Virus record (IMG/VR): IMGVR_UViG_3300035664_000005
Coordinates: 36,946 to 100,945 of that record
Length of the DNA stretch: 64,000 nucleotides
From: a virus
Strand: one strand, 5' to 3'
The notes under the pieces were generated by a model. The model was not told the origin of the DNA and searched no databases. It was given only the letters and a program-made list of their open reading frames with translations. This document shows, piece after piece, positions 32,533 through 40,884 of this stretch. Within the stretch, counting starts at the first letter, position 1; each line of letters starts with the position of its first letter. The translations under genes were made by a program, and so were the position numbers.

Positions 32533-35046
32533 TTAAAAGTTCCCCGTCATTTGATCTAGATTGGCTAAACCCCAAGCAATTCGTGCTTCAGCCACCCTTC
32601 TAAGTTGAACCAAATGATTTTTTTCCGAATCCGACAACTTAATACCGTTAGCCTCAATTCGTTCAACGCTCAACTGTTCGTCCAATCTTTCTCTAATTCT
32701 CTCAAAAGACCTACGCATTGTCTTTTTATAAATATTCCGATCACGATCATTCTGAAATTCGTAGCCCAAACTTTCTAATTCGTCAAACGGATTATTGGCA
32801 GGCTCGTCCATATAAGCCCTCAAACTTGGATCAGCAACAACGAGGTCTGCGGAGTCTCTCACCCACTCATCAAATTCTTGTTCGTCATAGTTGGGGTTTG
32901 GAACTCTCCCACCGAACAACATGCCATTGTCAATAATTGCCAAACGGACACGTCCGCCTTGTTCTGTCATCAAGAAATTACCACCGTGTCTATCTGTGTT
33001 GCCAAACACAAAGTCCATCGCCAATATTCTTGCCGAGTCGCGCGGGTTGATTTTTTTGGCTTGGGCTTCAGTCATCATGCCTGCATCACGCCATTGACCC
33101 TGAACACCATTTTCCCATTGTGCAACATCCCGCATCATCATCCATCGTTTTGGTGGTTGACCAGAAACAGAACCTACCCTTAAATGGTTTTCATTATTAC
33201 CGAACTCTAAATCTTGAGCGACTCGCATTCCAACGTTTTCTAGTAAAGCGTCGTTCCTTCCGTATGTTGAAGTTTTCAAATACCAAACTTCTCCATTAAT
33301 TTTGTCCGTAACTCTAAACACTTGCCACGGACCTGGAGCAGCCCAATTTTTGTCTGCTATTAGTTTAAATTTGTACCTTCTATTTTCAAACTGAGATCCC
33401 TCACCTTCATCAAAACCTTGATCTAGTTTTTCGGCAATTTTTGCATCGGTGAACAGCAATGGACGACCATTCGCATTTAACTGCTTGAACTGACCATCAA
33501 AAACCGCTTCAATAACTACGCCATCTGGAACATCTGCAAGATTTCCGTTATCTTCGTGAAGAAGTTTTACGGCTCTTTGTAGGTCAGCCTCTTTCCCGTA
33601 TCGGCGAGGTGTTCTGCCACCTTTACCAGCGTCAGCATCAGGGACAACCCTTGAAGCGGGCAAGGAGTCTAAGGGTTCAGGAGTTGGAGGTGTTGGTGGT
33701 GTCTGAGGTGTCGGAGGTGTCGGTGAACTTGTGTTTTCGTTATTTCCGTCGCTTAGATCCAAAAACTGTTGACTAAAATCGCGTAAGTAACGATTCAGTG
33801 ACGCTTGACCCTGTGGACCTCGGTACTCTTGTTCTAGCGCGTCACCATCAACGATATTTCTGGCTAGGAAACCACGAAATTTTCCGCTTTCTTGTGGGAG
33901 TAGTTCAATTTCCCAGTTTCCCTTTTTCCATTTCGTTGAACCATCAGGTTGGTTAATAGCATCCCAACCTTCTCCACCGAAATCTGGCATTTTCATATTT
34001 GCCTGTGCTGTTGGTGCTTTAGGTGGTTGACCGGGTTTGTTGTCTGGGTTTTTTATTTTTCTGTTGACATAATCTCCTCTGTTATTGAGGTATCCGTCAT
34101 TGTCGTAATAGCGTCCAAATCTTCTTTCAAGTTCTGCTTTTTCTTCACCTTCAGGGAAATCTGCTTCTCGCCAATAAGCGTTATCGGGAAGACCTCGTTC
34201 ACGGAAACGATTACGCACATTTCTGATAGAACGCTCATCGGGAAGACTGCTACCGATGTCCACAGCAGATGATGGGTCGGCAACAAAATCTGGGTCTGCT
34301 TCAACAACCGTTGGGCGAGGCGCAGATGGTAATTTTCTTGTTGGCACTTTTGTGGGTTTTGGTTTATCGCCGTCTACAAAATCTGCTTCTGGTTTTCTGC
34401 GTGCAGTTCGTTTTGCCCCTTGTTGGGCAGCCGTTCGCCGACGTCGTCTTTGCTTGTTCGGTTTTGGTGGTTCTCCCGTGCGTGGGGCACCCGGTTCTAC
34501 AAGTTCTCTTTCCATCCTGCGTGCTTCTGAGTCACGAAGGTTTCCTCTCCTACGAGGCGTTTTCTTTCTCTTGGGTGCGTTTGGTTTTGGTGGAATTGTT
34601 GTAGGAGATTTTGGACGAGCCGATGGTTTTATTTGTCGTGGCTTCTGTTCGCCGTCAAGTGCTTCAGCGATGTTTCTCGCTCCACGTTCAAGTAAGCCGG
34701 GTTTTTGTTGTCTTGCCAAGAAGCGTTGCATGCGAGCATTTCGTTTAGCAAGACGATTATTGCGTTTGCGATCGTCAATGTTTTCTAACCGTTCGCCAAT
34801 GTCTGCGATTTCGTTGGCGATTCGTCGCGCTACTCCCCAACCGCAAGAACGACCGAACCTGTCAGTTATCTGACCTCCGTAACGAGTCCCCACAGGACAA
34901 CGCCAACCGCCACGCCGATTAGTTCCCGGTATAGACAAACTTGGATCCCACAAAGCACGAACACCTTTTACTTCGTAATTAAAAGTGCTTGCTGTTTGTT
35001 CTGAGATGAAAGTCAAAGCCTTGAAGTTGACTTCGTTTTTTTGCAT
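32533..35046 (-). CDS. Large head-region protein with shared CPVGT module and C-terminal PI3/4K-like kinase domain
   Basis: An 837-residue protein. N-terminal module at 1-90 (FKALTFISEQT, WDPSLSIPGTNRRGG, Cys50/Cys68, ARRIANEI), then basic linkers including NLRDSEARRMERELV and PGAPRTGE, a middle domain around residue 360 (MPDFGGEGWDAINQ ... YLRDFSQQFLDL), a Pro/Thr hinge, then NLADVPDGVVIEAVF and the kinase. Kinase landmarks: VWYLKTS (Lys), LLENVGMRVAQDL (Glu/Asn helix), WMMMRDV (hinge), FGNTDRHGGN at 681-690 and IIDNGMLF (DNG near 706-708). Complete enough to be active. The start is separated by only a stop codon from 35047-36765. Confidence 0.72.
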   Translation of the reverse strand: MQKNEVNFKALTFISEQTASTFNYEVKGVRALWDPSLSIPGTNRRGGWRCPVGTRYGGQITDRFGRSCGWGVARRIANEIADIGERLENIDDRKRNNRLAKRNARMQRFLARQQKPGLLERGARNIAEALDGEQKPRQIKPSARPKSPTTIPPKPNAPKRKKTPRRRGNLRDSEARRMERELVEPGAPRTGEPPKPNKQRRRRRTAAQQGAKRTARRKPEADFVDGDKPKPTKVPTRKLPSAPRPTVVEADPDFVADPSSAVDIGSSLPDERSIRNVRNRFRERGLPDNAYWREADFPEGEEKAELERRFGRYYDNDGYLNNRGDYVNRKIKNPDNKPGQPPKAPTAQANMKMPDFGGEGWDAINQPDGSTKWKKGNWEIELLPQESGKFRGFLARNIVDGDALEQEYRGPQGQASLNRYLRDFSQQFLDLSDGNNENTSSPTPPTPQTPPTPPTPEPLDSLPASRVVPDADAGKGGRTPRRYGKEADLQRAVKLLHEDNGNLADVPDGVVIEAVFDGQFKQLNANGRPLLFTDAKIAEKLDQGFDEGEGSQFENRRYKFKLIADKNWAAPGPWQVFRVTDKINGEVWYLKTSTYGRNDALLENVGMRVAQDLEFGNNENHLRVGSVSGQPPKRWMMMRDVAQWENGVQGQWRDAGMMTEAQAKKINPRDSARILAMDFVFGNTDRHGGNFLMTEQGGRVRLAIIDNGMLFGGRVPNPNYDEQEFDEWVRDSADLVVADPSLRAYMDEPANNPFDELESLGYEFQNDRDRNIYKKTMRRSFERIRERLDEQLSVERIEANGIKLSDSEKNHLVQLRRVAEARIAWGLANLDQMTGNF
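34783..34950 (-). repeat. Copy 3 of shared WDPSLSIPGT-CPVGT-ARRIA module
   Basis: Codes for residues ~33-88 of the 837-residue protein, nearly identical to copy 1. Confidence 0.85.
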
Positions 35047-36765
35047 CTACTTTTTCTTTCGTTGCTTTGCCAGATCGGGCTTGATGAATGTCTCATATAG
35101 CCATCGTGGAGCGGTTCGTTTTACACCGTCGGCGCCTGTGTATTCCACGAGTGCCAATGCATCAGGAATGTTTCCCGTATCAGCAATAAATTTGAATGCA
35201 CCTTCAGAATTTTTTGCGAAGTCTTCAATATTTTTGATGATGTTGTCTTTGGTGCTTGATTCTGCAAGCGAGTTAATCATCCGTGGGAATTTGCGTTTTT
35301 CACCAATTGTGAAGGGTCGCGAGCGTTCAATGCTGACCGTTACACCGTTTGGAGCGACGAAAGCGATCTTGCTCATTGACGGACCACCAAGAAGCGCTAA
35401 ATCGTCTGCGCCTATGTCGGCAGGTAATTGAATGGCGCGAACCATCGCACCGTCAACCATGTCAGGGTTTTCACTGAATGAACGAAGAACAGATGAAGGA
35501 ACAACTGGTCGTAGAATTACGCCGTCTCGTCGGATCATTCGTCCTTCGCCTGCTGGCGCACCTTTAAGCGTTGATATTGACTGCCGAACCGAAGCGTTGA
35601 ACTTATCTTTTTGGAAAGCGCCAGTTCGTGGGATTTGTGCCATGCGACTGATTTGAATTGTTCGCGCATTACTTGGGTTTCCCTCTAATACTTCTGAAAG
35701 ATTTTCGGCTCTTGCTTGCGGAAGTTTCGGTGCCGCTGTCGGGCGCATTGCTCGTCTGATTAGTTCTAACGGACCTGGTATTTCAAATAGTTGTGCACCG
35801 CAAGTAGAGAAACGGTTGTCTGTGAATCGTCCACCAAATTCAAAACCAGCAGGGCATCGTGCTTGACGCTTACGATTTGGCTTCAACCGACTGAGAGCAC
35901 CTTGTCCCCCGCCCGGTATTAGCGCACCGTAAACGCGTGAACGAATCGGAGAAGTCAGAGGGGAGATGTTTCCGGGTGTTAACGCTGAACCAATGCCTTG
36001 CAATGCTCTTCCTGCACCTGAACTAGAACCAACCAATCCTGCTTTTTCTTCTAAACCTTCTGAGTCATCTTTACCTACTCGGTATCCACCGCCACGCTTT
36101 TTGTATTCACGAACAAGCCAAGCATTCGCATATGCAGATGGATAAACATTAAATTTCTTTTTGGCTTCCGCTTTAACTCGTGCATAAAGTTCGGGGTCTG
36201 TAGGGATATTTTCACTTTTTACTGTGAATTCATCAGACTTAATTGTGGACACATTGATTGGTTTCTTGTCTTCACGGGTTTGAGAGTTTTCGGCTCGTCG
36301 TTTCCTGTTTACGGCGGAAGCAATTTGCTCGGGGGTCATACTCATCGCTCTAGACTTTTTCACACATTTTGGATACTTACCTGAATTTGCGTCCTCACGA
36401 CCGCAAGACTCAAAGCCTCCACCCTTTTTAGGGCGAGAGATGTCAACCCATTCTTCTTCAAACCATTTTCCTAAGCCACCGCGTTTTGTTTCATCGCCGA
36501 TAAAAGTCTCCGAACCCAACCGTGATGTCCGTGATTTTACATAAAGAGTTGCTTTAAAGTTGAGCAAAGACCTGTCACCGTTTAACGGTGTTTTTCTAAG
36601 CGCTGAACCTTTGGTGAAAATAGTTTTTCTTTTTGAATTTGATGGGTCAAAATAGGTTTCGTTGCCTAAGACAATGTTGGTTCGTTTTAGTAAGGTTTTT
36701 TCGCGAACAGATATACGAAGTTTCCGAGCAAAGTATTCAAAGTTTTGGTTGAGATAGTTACTCAT
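35047..36765 (-). CDS. DUF5872-like head-region protein with divergent CPAG module
   Basis: A 572-residue protein. Residues ~96-160 have GLGKWFEEEWVDISRPKKGG ... CGR ... YPKC, and ~190-230 have PELYARVKAEAKKKF then YPSAYANAWLVREYKKRGGG; both are typical of the viral/bacterial segments I remember as DUF5872 and its N-terminal partner. A divergent form of the shared module is internal here: CPAGFEFGGRFTDNRFSTCG at 304-323. The opening NFKATLYVKSRTS also resembles the pre-module stretch of the giant proteins. The C-terminal ~200 residues (RMIRRDGVILRPVVPSSVLRS, IAFVAPNGVTVSIERSRPFTIG) look like a beta-rich structural domain. Probably a virion protein; function unknown. Confidence 0.65.
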   Translation of the reverse strand: MSNYLNQNFEYFARKLRISVREKTLLKRTNIVLGNETYFDPSNSKRKTIFTKGSALRKTPLNGDRSLLNFKATLYVKSRTSRLGSETFIGDETKRGGLGKWFEEEWVDISRPKKGGGFESCGREDANSGKYPKCVKKSRAMSMTPEQIASAVNRKRRAENSQTREDKKPINVSTIKSDEFTVKSENIPTDPELYARVKAEAKKKFNVYPSAYANAWLVREYKKRGGGYRVGKDDSEGLEEKAGLVGSSSGAGRALQGIGSALTPGNISPLTSPIRSRVYGALIPGGGQGALSRLKPNRKRQARCPAGFEFGGRFTDNRFSTCGAQLFEIPGPLELIRRAMRPTAAPKLPQARAENLSEVLEGNPSNARTIQISRMAQIPRTGAFQKDKFNASVRQSISTLKGAPAGEGRMIRRDGVILRPVVPSSVLRSFSENPDMVDGAMVRAIQLPADIGADDLALLGGPSMSKIAFVAPNGVTVSIERSRPFTIGEKRKFPRMINSLAESSTKDNIIKNIEDFAKNSEGAFKFIADTGNIPDALALVEYTGADGVKRTAPRWLYETFIKPDLAKQRKKK

Positions 36766-37075
36766 TTTGTGAAGATTCTTTCGGATTTACGATTTCTGCT
36801 ATTTCTGACGGCAGTTGAGTTTTCCATTTTTTAGCCAGCAAATCTAAAAGGTACTTATTTTCATCATTTAAAAGATTCGTGCTTATATCATAATACGACA
36901 TTTTTGAGGTGGCTTTTTCAATAGTCATTTTTCCTGTTGAAACAAGCCCTACATATATGGTTTCGGCAAGTTTCTTGTCAGGGCACATCACCGCAAAGAT
37001 TTTGGAGTCCTTTTCAAAAAGAACATACGGGGAGCCACTAATACCCACGCTTGGGGCGATTACCGCATATCTCAT
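36758..37075 (-). CDS. Hypothetical 105-residue protein
   Basis: ATG 37075 sits behind GAGGGGGAATAGT just after the stop of 37077-37838, so the longer frame from 37132 is rejected. The product starts MRYAVIAPSVGISGSPYVLF, an alternating hydrophobic beta pattern, then a helical C-terminus. Its end overlaps the DUF5872-like gene by 8 bases. One of several small genes interleaved with large ones in the head operon. No family. Confidence 0.55.
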   Translation of the reverse strand: MRYAVIAPSVGISGSPYVLFEKDSKIFAVMCPDKKLAETIYVGLVSTGKMTIEKATSKMSYYDISTNLLNDENKYLLDLLAKKWKTQLPSEIAEIVNPKESSQNE

Positions 37076-37076
37076 A

Positions 37077-37838
37077 CTATTCCCCCTCCAAAAGCCTGTG
37101 GAGAACAGTGTCATTGGGGGGCGCAGACTCAATCATCATGTCAACCAATTTTTTAACTTCAATTCTTTGAATTTCCATCAGCCTTTTGGTGGCGTTGCTT
37201 ACTTCTTTCTTGATTGCATACAGTTCTTTTACTTGTTTATTGGAAATTGATTTCATGTCAAAAAGTTTTGGGTCATCCACAATGCCGTCTAGTTCTTTGA
37301 TTAAGTTGGCTCCCAAAGAACTAGGGTCAATTTTTTTTAACTCTTTAAGGGTTTCTTCCGCGATCTCTATGAGTTTGGTGAAATTACTTTGACTACGACC
37401 ATGTCTTTTTTGTAGTTCCGTGTTGACAAAAGAATTGCGGTACGCCTTGACGACCTGTTCTAACGAAGTGTCTTCCATGTTGAAAGGCTGAAGAATTGAG
37501 TCGTGATCAACAGGGATGACATCAACACCTTCAGCGTTTTCGCTTAACAAAAAATTGCTTACATCCCTTTCCCCGTTCAACATCACCACATCCATTAAAT
37601 GCATGTAAAGCAATTTGTCGCTTTGCACGGCTTCCAAGTTGTCTGGCGTTGTCTGTTTTATTTTGCCATCATAAGAATCAATTGATGAATCAGCCATAAT
37701 TGAGATTAGACCTTTTTGAGGGTCAAGTTTCATAACTCGCAAAGCAGACGACGGGTATCCAAACTCTTCCAAAATTACATGACCTAAAACTTCAGATAAA
37801 GGTTCATACCATTTTGATTTAATTACTTTGTCGTTCAT
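37077..37838 (-). CDS. Short kinase-like protein (C-lobe of HipA/PI4K-type fold)
   Basis: A 253-residue protein aligning by eye with the kinase domains of the 1084- and 837-residue proteins: LSEVLGHVILEEFGY matches the helix after the ATP-binding Lys, LISIMADSSID the hinge, LMDVVMLNGERDVSNFLL (88-97) the catalytic loop and VIPVDHDSIL (D111-D113) the metal loop. The catalytic loop reads E-R-D-V-S-N rather than D-R-H-x-G-N, and the N-terminal strands are nearly absent (only VIKSKW). It may be an inactive pseudokinase, or complete itself with the N-lobe-like stretch in the upstream 775-residue protein, to which it is coupled by a 4-base ATGA overlap. Confidence 0.5.
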   Translation of the reverse strand: MNDKVIKSKWYEPLSEVLGHVILEEFGYPSSALRVMKLDPQKGLISIMADSSIDSYDGKIKQTTPDNLEAVQSDKLLYMHLMDVVMLNGERDVSNFLLSENAEGVDVIPVDHDSILQPFNMEDTSLEQVVKAYRNSFVNTELQKRHGRSQSNFTKLIEIAEETLKELKKIDPSSLGANLIKELDGIVDDPKLFDMKSISNKQVKELYAIKKEVSNATKRLMEIQRIEVKKLVDMMIESAPPNDTVLHRLLEGE

Positions 37839-40162
37839 GGCTTCAACTTTACTTCTATTGGATAGATACCTTGCTCTTTGATGTCATCCAACTTGGTTTG
37901 GATGTTTTTGACAAGATCTTTCATATGATCAGAAAACTCTTCGCGCGACATAGGCGATGCATCTCCCGGTTTATATGGGAATGGGTCTACGCCAACTGTT
38001 TTACCTTTAATACCCAAACTTTCTTGAAACACTTTCGCCATAGCGAGAGCCTCGGTGATCGTTCCTTGATACTCCACGACATTTAGCGTTAGTTGCTCGT
38101 CCGCTGGTAAATGGTCATTCGCTAATTGAATAGCAGCCCATCTGTGGTGACCATCAACTACATATCCATCACTTGAAGTCAAAATCGGGCTCTTCCACCA
38201 TGCGGCTTTGGATTCCTTCAACCATTTTTCCCGCGCGGCAGTCCACTCGGGTGTTCCCTTCTCTCCCCACTCTTTTCTGGCAGTCTCGTAAGCCGAAAGT
38301 ATTCCTTCTGACTGCCCATCAATTTGCGCGTTCTTCAATTGATTTTGCGATGCGAACAGAGTTTTTGGATCCTTTGCTTTGGTCTGTAAAGCATTCTCTG
38401 GATCGGGATGTGTATCTTCCAAGAATTGAAATAATTCTGGTTCTGTTTTAACTTCCGTGGAACTCCAATTAGTTCTTTCAAAAACCCATTGTTTATCTTC
38501 TTCGGAGACATCTCCAAATGTTTTAGGTTTGTTCAACTTGTTTGAAAGATCTTTATATTTGTCTATATCTTCTTGACTAGTGAGTTTCTTTGGTTTAAGT
38601 TCCCCTTCAATAAGACCCGACTGAAACGCACGCATAGCGGGAGTGTCCGCCCCTTTTGTCGCCCCACCGCTTTGAGGCATGTTTTGACGCTGAACACCAA
38701 TGTTTTCGTTGCAAAACAAATTCTTTGCAGAGTAAAGACGGCATAGGTCAATATCGTGTGTTTCTTCAAAGTTTTTGAGCCAAGCCGCTTTTTCTTCTGG
38801 TGTGATGCTTCCAAGTTTTTCCAACTCTTCGGCTCGTTGCGCTCCTATATCTTTTATTTCTTTTTCCATTTGCTTGGCACTGTTTTGCACCAATTTTTGT
38901 TGACCGTCATCAGGGATTTCAACTTCGTAACCTAAAGCCAACAAAGCAACAGCCTCTTCAACATCGTCTGTTTGATAGATCGGATTGTCGGAAAGTACAC
39001 TCTTTTTGCCTGACCGCGTAACTCCGTATTTATCCAACAATTCCGCATCGCTCAAATCGTGAAGTTTGCCAGAACCCATCCCGTCATCAAGCAAAGTTCG
39101 CAACTTTGATGCCGCCCCCTGAGCAACTAATTTTTGGGTATCTTCTCTGCCGAAACTTTCATTTGAATATTTAATAGTAAAAAGTTTGCCATTTTCCCTA
39201 TCCCTGAGACGACTTGTTCTTCCCTCATGAACAACTTCAAACCGACCAGTCTCAAGAACATTTCCGTCTTTATCTTTTTTGTCCATGTTGTCAAGAACTG
39301 CGTTCAAAATTAATTCGTCGGATATCTCGTTTAAAGGTTTACCGTTTTTAAGATGATCTGCCGCTTTTTCTGCGGTATCTATATCTTTGTTTACGGTTGG
39401 GAGATCGTGTGAAACATTTTTCCCATTTATATCCGCAGCGCCAACTGAAAATTCGTTGTCTTTTGATTTAGCGACTTTGCTTCTACCAAGATTGAACCCA
39501 CTCCTTGACTTGCGCTTGCCCATATTTTTTTCTTTATTCTTATTCATGGACGCAATAAAGGCTCTAGCGTCAACGGACGAGTTTGATTTAATTCTTTCCG
39601 CTATTGCTTCTAATTGTTCTTTTCTTTTATCCGAAATTTTTCCTCGCTTATGAAGCGAATCAACCGTAAAATCAAGCACATCAGCGCCACCAGAGTTAAA
39701 CAAAGAAACTGCCAACAAAACGCTATCTGTAATAGACCCCTGTCCGTCACCATACGAATAGTCAAACGCCTGCAAAGCAATTAATGATGCTGTTTTTGCG
39801 GATCCTTTAACATTTTTATCCGCCAAAATCCCTCTAGCACCATCCACTAATTTGTCCATCATTTTCGCTGCACCCCTAGCGACCTGAGATGCGTCAGGGA
39901 CAAGACAGTTAGACATTTGCATGTCGGTAAATTGGTTTGCGTTTGGAGTACCGGGTGGACACCTTAATTTTCCTGCTGCGTCAACAATGACACCAGCGGC
40001 ACGAGCGGCACGTGTACCAACAGAATTCAAAGAAGGATTATCTTTTATGGTCGGTCCGAGATAACCCTTAAATAGAAGAAGGTTGTCCTGAACGACGGAA
40101 ACAGATTTTCGGTATTCTGCGACTCTTTCGTTTGCGTCAAAAGCGCGAGACGATTTAATCAT
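37835..40162 (-). CDS. Large head-region protein with CPPGT module, kinase N-lobe-like stretch and C-terminal ParB-like domain
   Basis: A 775-residue protein. The shared module appears in divergent form (RCPPGTPNANQFTDMQMSNC, Cys68-Cys86). Residues ~265-345 resemble the region before and including the kinase N-lobe of its neighbours: AADHLKNGKPLNEISDELIL, then GKLFTIKYSNESFGRED and QKLVAQGAASKL; the rest of a kinase domain is missing. The C-terminal ~110 residues are ParB/sulfiredoxin-like with GYVVDGHHRWAAIQLAN (DGHHR 670-674), like the 838-residue protein. Many such domains are nucleases or nucleotide-dependent enzymes in phage and toxin contexts. Couples to 37077-37838. Confidence 0.6.
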   Translation of the reverse strand: MIKSSRAFDANERVAEYRKSVSVVQDNLLLFKGYLGPTIKDNPSLNSVGTRAARAAGVIVDAAGKLRCPPGTPNANQFTDMQMSNCLVPDASQVARGAAKMMDKLVDGARGILADKNVKGSAKTASLIALQAFDYSYGDGQGSITDSVLLAVSLFNSGGADVLDFTVDSLHKRGKISDKRKEQLEAIAERIKSNSSVDARAFIASMNKNKEKNMGKRKSRSGFNLGRSKVAKSKDNEFSVGAADINGKNVSHDLPTVNKDIDTAEKAADHLKNGKPLNEISDELILNAVLDNMDKKDKDGNVLETGRFEVVHEGRTSRLRDRENGKLFTIKYSNESFGREDTQKLVAQGAASKLRTLLDDGMGSGKLHDLSDAELLDKYGVTRSGKKSVLSDNPIYQTDDVEEAVALLALGYEVEIPDDGQQKLVQNSAKQMEKEIKDIGAQRAEELEKLGSITPEEKAAWLKNFEETHDIDLCRLYSAKNLFCNENIGVQRQNMPQSGGATKGADTPAMRAFQSGLIEGELKPKKLTSQEDIDKYKDLSNKLNKPKTFGDVSEEDKQWVFERTNWSSTEVKTEPELFQFLEDTHPDPENALQTKAKDPKTLFASQNQLKNAQIDGQSEGILSAYETARKEWGEKGTPEWTAAREKWLKESKAAWWKSPILTSSDGYVVDGHHRWAAIQLANDHLPADEQLTLNVVEYQGTITEALAMAKVFQESLGIKGKTVGVDPFPYKPGDASPMSREEFSDHMKDLVKNIQTKLDDIKEQGIYPIEVKLKP

Positions 40163-40171
40163 CGCCTCCCC

Positions 40172-40594
40172 TTACTCGTCAATATCCCAAAATACGCCAC
40201 ATGCCGAACGATTCCCTGACCGTATTTCTTTGACTTCATGTCTGATGTTGGAATCATAAAACAATAATGCGCCTTTTGATGGTTTAATTGCTAAATCTTG
40301 GTCTGGAAAATATATTTCTCCGCCTTCAAACTCACTACTCAAATATACAACAACCGAAATGTGTGGTGGTGTGGTGTAACTAAAGTCGTAGTGAACACCC
40401 ATGGATTCGGTGGGTTTCATGTCGTAAACAACAAACTCCATTTGAAATGGATATTTTTTTAACTGTTTGTTGACTGTTGAGGAAATTTCGTGGCTTATCT
40501 TCTCCTCTAAATGTTTTGCGTTAGGTAAAACCTGTAGAGCGACTACATCAAAAATTTCTTCTTCGGTGAAAAAGTTTGAATAATATTTAATCAA
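40172..40594 (-). CDS. Small 2OG-Fe(II) oxygenase inside the head operon
   Basis: A 140-residue minimal prolyl-4-hydroxylase-like dioxygenase. MGVHYDF gives His68/Asp70, VVYLSSEFEGGEIYF the core strand, IRHEV the distal His119 and GNRSACGVFW the 2OG-binding Arg129. It is encoded among head genes, 9 bases upstream of the 775-residue protein gene, which makes hydroxylation of a capsid or head protein an attractive but untested idea. Confidence 0.82.
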   Translation of the reverse strand: MIKYYSNFFTEEEIFDVVALQVLPNAKHLEEKISHEISSTVNKQLKKYPFQMEFVVYDMKPTESMGVHYDFSYTTPPHISVVVYLSSEFEGGEIYFPDQDLAIKPSKGALLFYDSNIRHEVKEIRSGNRSACGVFWDIDE

Positions 40595-40617
40595 CTCCTT
40601 CTCCCTTCAGGGGGATT

Positions 40618-40884
40618 TTAACTTTCGCTTGAGTCAGATTCCTTATTGATCGTTGACATTGGAACCACATCATCGTCCTCTACTTCTTTTTTCTTAGAAG
40701 CCTTTTTAGGTTCCACTTTTTCTTCTACTACTTGTTCAACGACTATTGGTTCTTCCTTAACTTCAACCTCAACAACAGCAACCTCTACTTCAGGCGTCAC
40801 TACCGCAGGGACTTGTTCTTGTTTTGTTTCAAAAAGAAGACCTGAAGTGTTGACCGAGTCATTCAGTTGGTTTTTCTTCTTCAC
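40618..40884 (-). CDS. Acidic disordered protein
   Basis: An 88-residue protein rich in Glu, Val, Lys and Pro (VEVAVVEVEVKEEPIVVEQV) with an acidic Ser-rich end, surely disordered. Overlaps the preceding scaffold-like gene by 4 bases. Small acidic proteins in this position can be scaffold or decoration accessories; no direct evidence. Confidence 0.5.
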   Translation of the reverse strand: MKKKNQLNDSVNTSGLLFETKQEQVPAVVTPEVEVAVVEVEVKEEPIVVEQVVEEKVEPKKASKKKEVEDDDVVPMSTINKESDSSES

